A stretch of 6,772 nt of DNA from Spirochaetales bacterium (GTDB lineage Bacteria; Spirochaetota; Spirochaetia; JABMQR01). The notes beneath the pieces were generated by a model. That model worked only from the letters and a program-made list of their open reading frames with translations, was not told the origin of the DNA and did not search any database. Position numbers and translations under genes: made by a program. Positions 6,105 through 6,772 of this stretch are shown here, one piece after another. Each line of letters starts with the position of its first letter. The stretch's first letter is position 1. The stretch is from positions 1 to 6,772 of the forward strand of contig JAGLNY010000322.1 of the NCBI GenBank assembly GCA_023139255.1, read 5' to 3'.

Positions 6105-6772
6105 AAGAGTGGATGAAGAGACCAGGATGAGATATAAGGAAACATTTCTTTATAAAAAAGATTTGATTCTACCTGTATTCATAGTGAATGGAACTAATAC
6201 CAAAAGAGAAATTACATCATTACCAGATGTATTTCACTATTCACTGGATAGACTGGTTCCTGATCTGGAAGAATTGATACTAAAGGGATTGAAATCAATT
6301 CTCGTTTTTGGTGTTACTGAAAGAAAAGGTATAGAGCAGGCTTTCTCCAAAGATGGTATCATCCAGAAATCAATTCCGGTAATAAAAAGACATTTTCCTG
6401 AACTGGAGGTTATAACCGATGTTTGTTTATGTTCCTATACTGAAGATGGGCATTGTCATGTTGGGGACAATGATGCGACCTGTGAAATCCTGGCAAAAAT
6501 AGCCTTGAGTCATGCAACGGCAGGAGCTGATATCGTAGCCCCATCTGATATGATGGACGGTAGGGTTCACTACATAAAAAAGGGACTCCTGAAATATGGT
6601 TTACGTAAAACAGGGATTATGTCATATGCTGCTAAATTTGCCTCCAGTTTTTATGGTCCTTTCAGGGAAGCAGCAAACTGTACACCAAAATCCGGAAATC
6701 GCAAGACGTATCAGATGGATTATTCCAATTCAAGTGAAGCCATCGAGGAAGTTATGGCAGATATTGAGGAAG
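6082..6772 (+). CDS. hemB: Porphobilinogen synthase (ALA dehydratase), N-terminal 230 residues, cut by window edge
   Basis: HemB condenses two 5-aminolevulinate molecules to porphobilinogen. The frame is open to the right edge; about 90-100 residues, including the second active-site lysine, are outside. KKDLILPVFIV (25-35) is the usual first strand. DVCLCSYTEDGHCHVGDNDAT (113-133) has all three zinc cysteines (115, 117, 125), so a zinc-type enzyme, with a loop shortened between GHC and NDAT. GADIVAPSDMMDGRV (148-162), then MSYAAKFASSFYGPFREAAN (180-199), where Lys185 matches the first Schiff-base-region lysine, and GNRKTYQM (205-212). The start is uncertain. ATG 6127 would drop FKRFRYRR...TR, which aligns without gaps to FNRHRRLR...MR at the B. 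subtilis HemB N terminus, so TTG 6082 is preferred. It overlaps the fusion gene by 23 bases. GTG 6109 is a third option. Family is certain. Confidence 0.9.
   Translation, partial: MFKRFRYRRVDEETRMRYKETFLYKKDLILPVFIVNGTNTKREITSLPDVFHYSLDRLVPDLEELILKGLKSILVFGVTERKGIEQAFSKDGIIQKSIPVIKRHFPELEVITDVCLCSYTEDGHCHVGDNDATCEILAKIALSHATAGADIVAPSDMMDGRVHYIKKGLLKYGLRKTGIMSYAAKFASSFYGPFREAANCTPKSGNRKTYQMDYSNSSEAIEEVMADIEE

Noticed and set aside
1..6772. Mobile elements, CRISPR arrays, tRNA or rRNA genes, rho-independent terminators
   Set aside because: No transposase, repeat array, tRNA-like sequence or hairpin followed by a T run was seen; nearly every base is within coding sequence of biosynthetic genes.

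Overview
The window holds one tightly packed, plus-strand gene run that joins assimilatory sulfate activation and reduction to siroheme synthesis. In order it contains the 3' end of cysH (APS/PAPS reductase), cysD and a cysN with a CysC-like tail (ATP sulfurylase), a short precorrin-2 dehydrogenase (sirC type), hemA (glutamyl-tRNA reductase), a single large gene fusing hydroxymethylbilane synthase, uroporphyrinogen-III methyltransferase and uroporphyrinogen-III synthase (hemC-cobA-hemD), and the 5' part of hemB (porphobilinogen synthase), which runs off the right edge. Nothing real is seen on the minus strand. The only noticeable non-coding gap is the 82 bases between cysH and cysD.

The host is a bacterium with AT-rich DNA, frequent AGA/AGG arginine codons and good Shine-Dalgarno sites (AAGGAG, TAGGAG, AAAGGAG). 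The order sirC-hemA-hemC-cobA/hemD-hemB resembles anaerobic Firmicutes and some other anaerobes. The CysN G1 box (GHVDHGKST) is of the type I associate with Geobacter-like bacteria. Strong Shine-Dalgarno sites argue somewhat against Bacteroidetes. I cannot name the taxon from this sequence.

The genes fit one job. CysD/CysN make APS from sulfate, and CysH reduces it to sulfite. Sulfite reductase, not in the window, needs siroheme, and the second half of the run covers much of the route from glutamyl-tRNA to sirohydrochlorin (HemA, HemB, HemC, HemD, CobA, SirC). HemL and a dedicated chelatase are not visible and may lie outside.

What is unusual is how many of these enzymes deviate from the standard form. 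CysD carries a CC...CxxC cysteine set like that of [4Fe-4S] APS reductases. The APS-kinase-like tail of CysN has lost its P-loop and other key residues. HemA stops before the C-terminal dimerization domain and has an altered nucleotide-binding loop. The HemC part of the triple fusion lacks the whole third domain, including the cysteine that normally holds the dipyrromethane cofactor. HemB most likely starts at a TTG inside the end of hemD. Together these suggest a pared-down siroheme-supply module with possibly non-standard enzymology.
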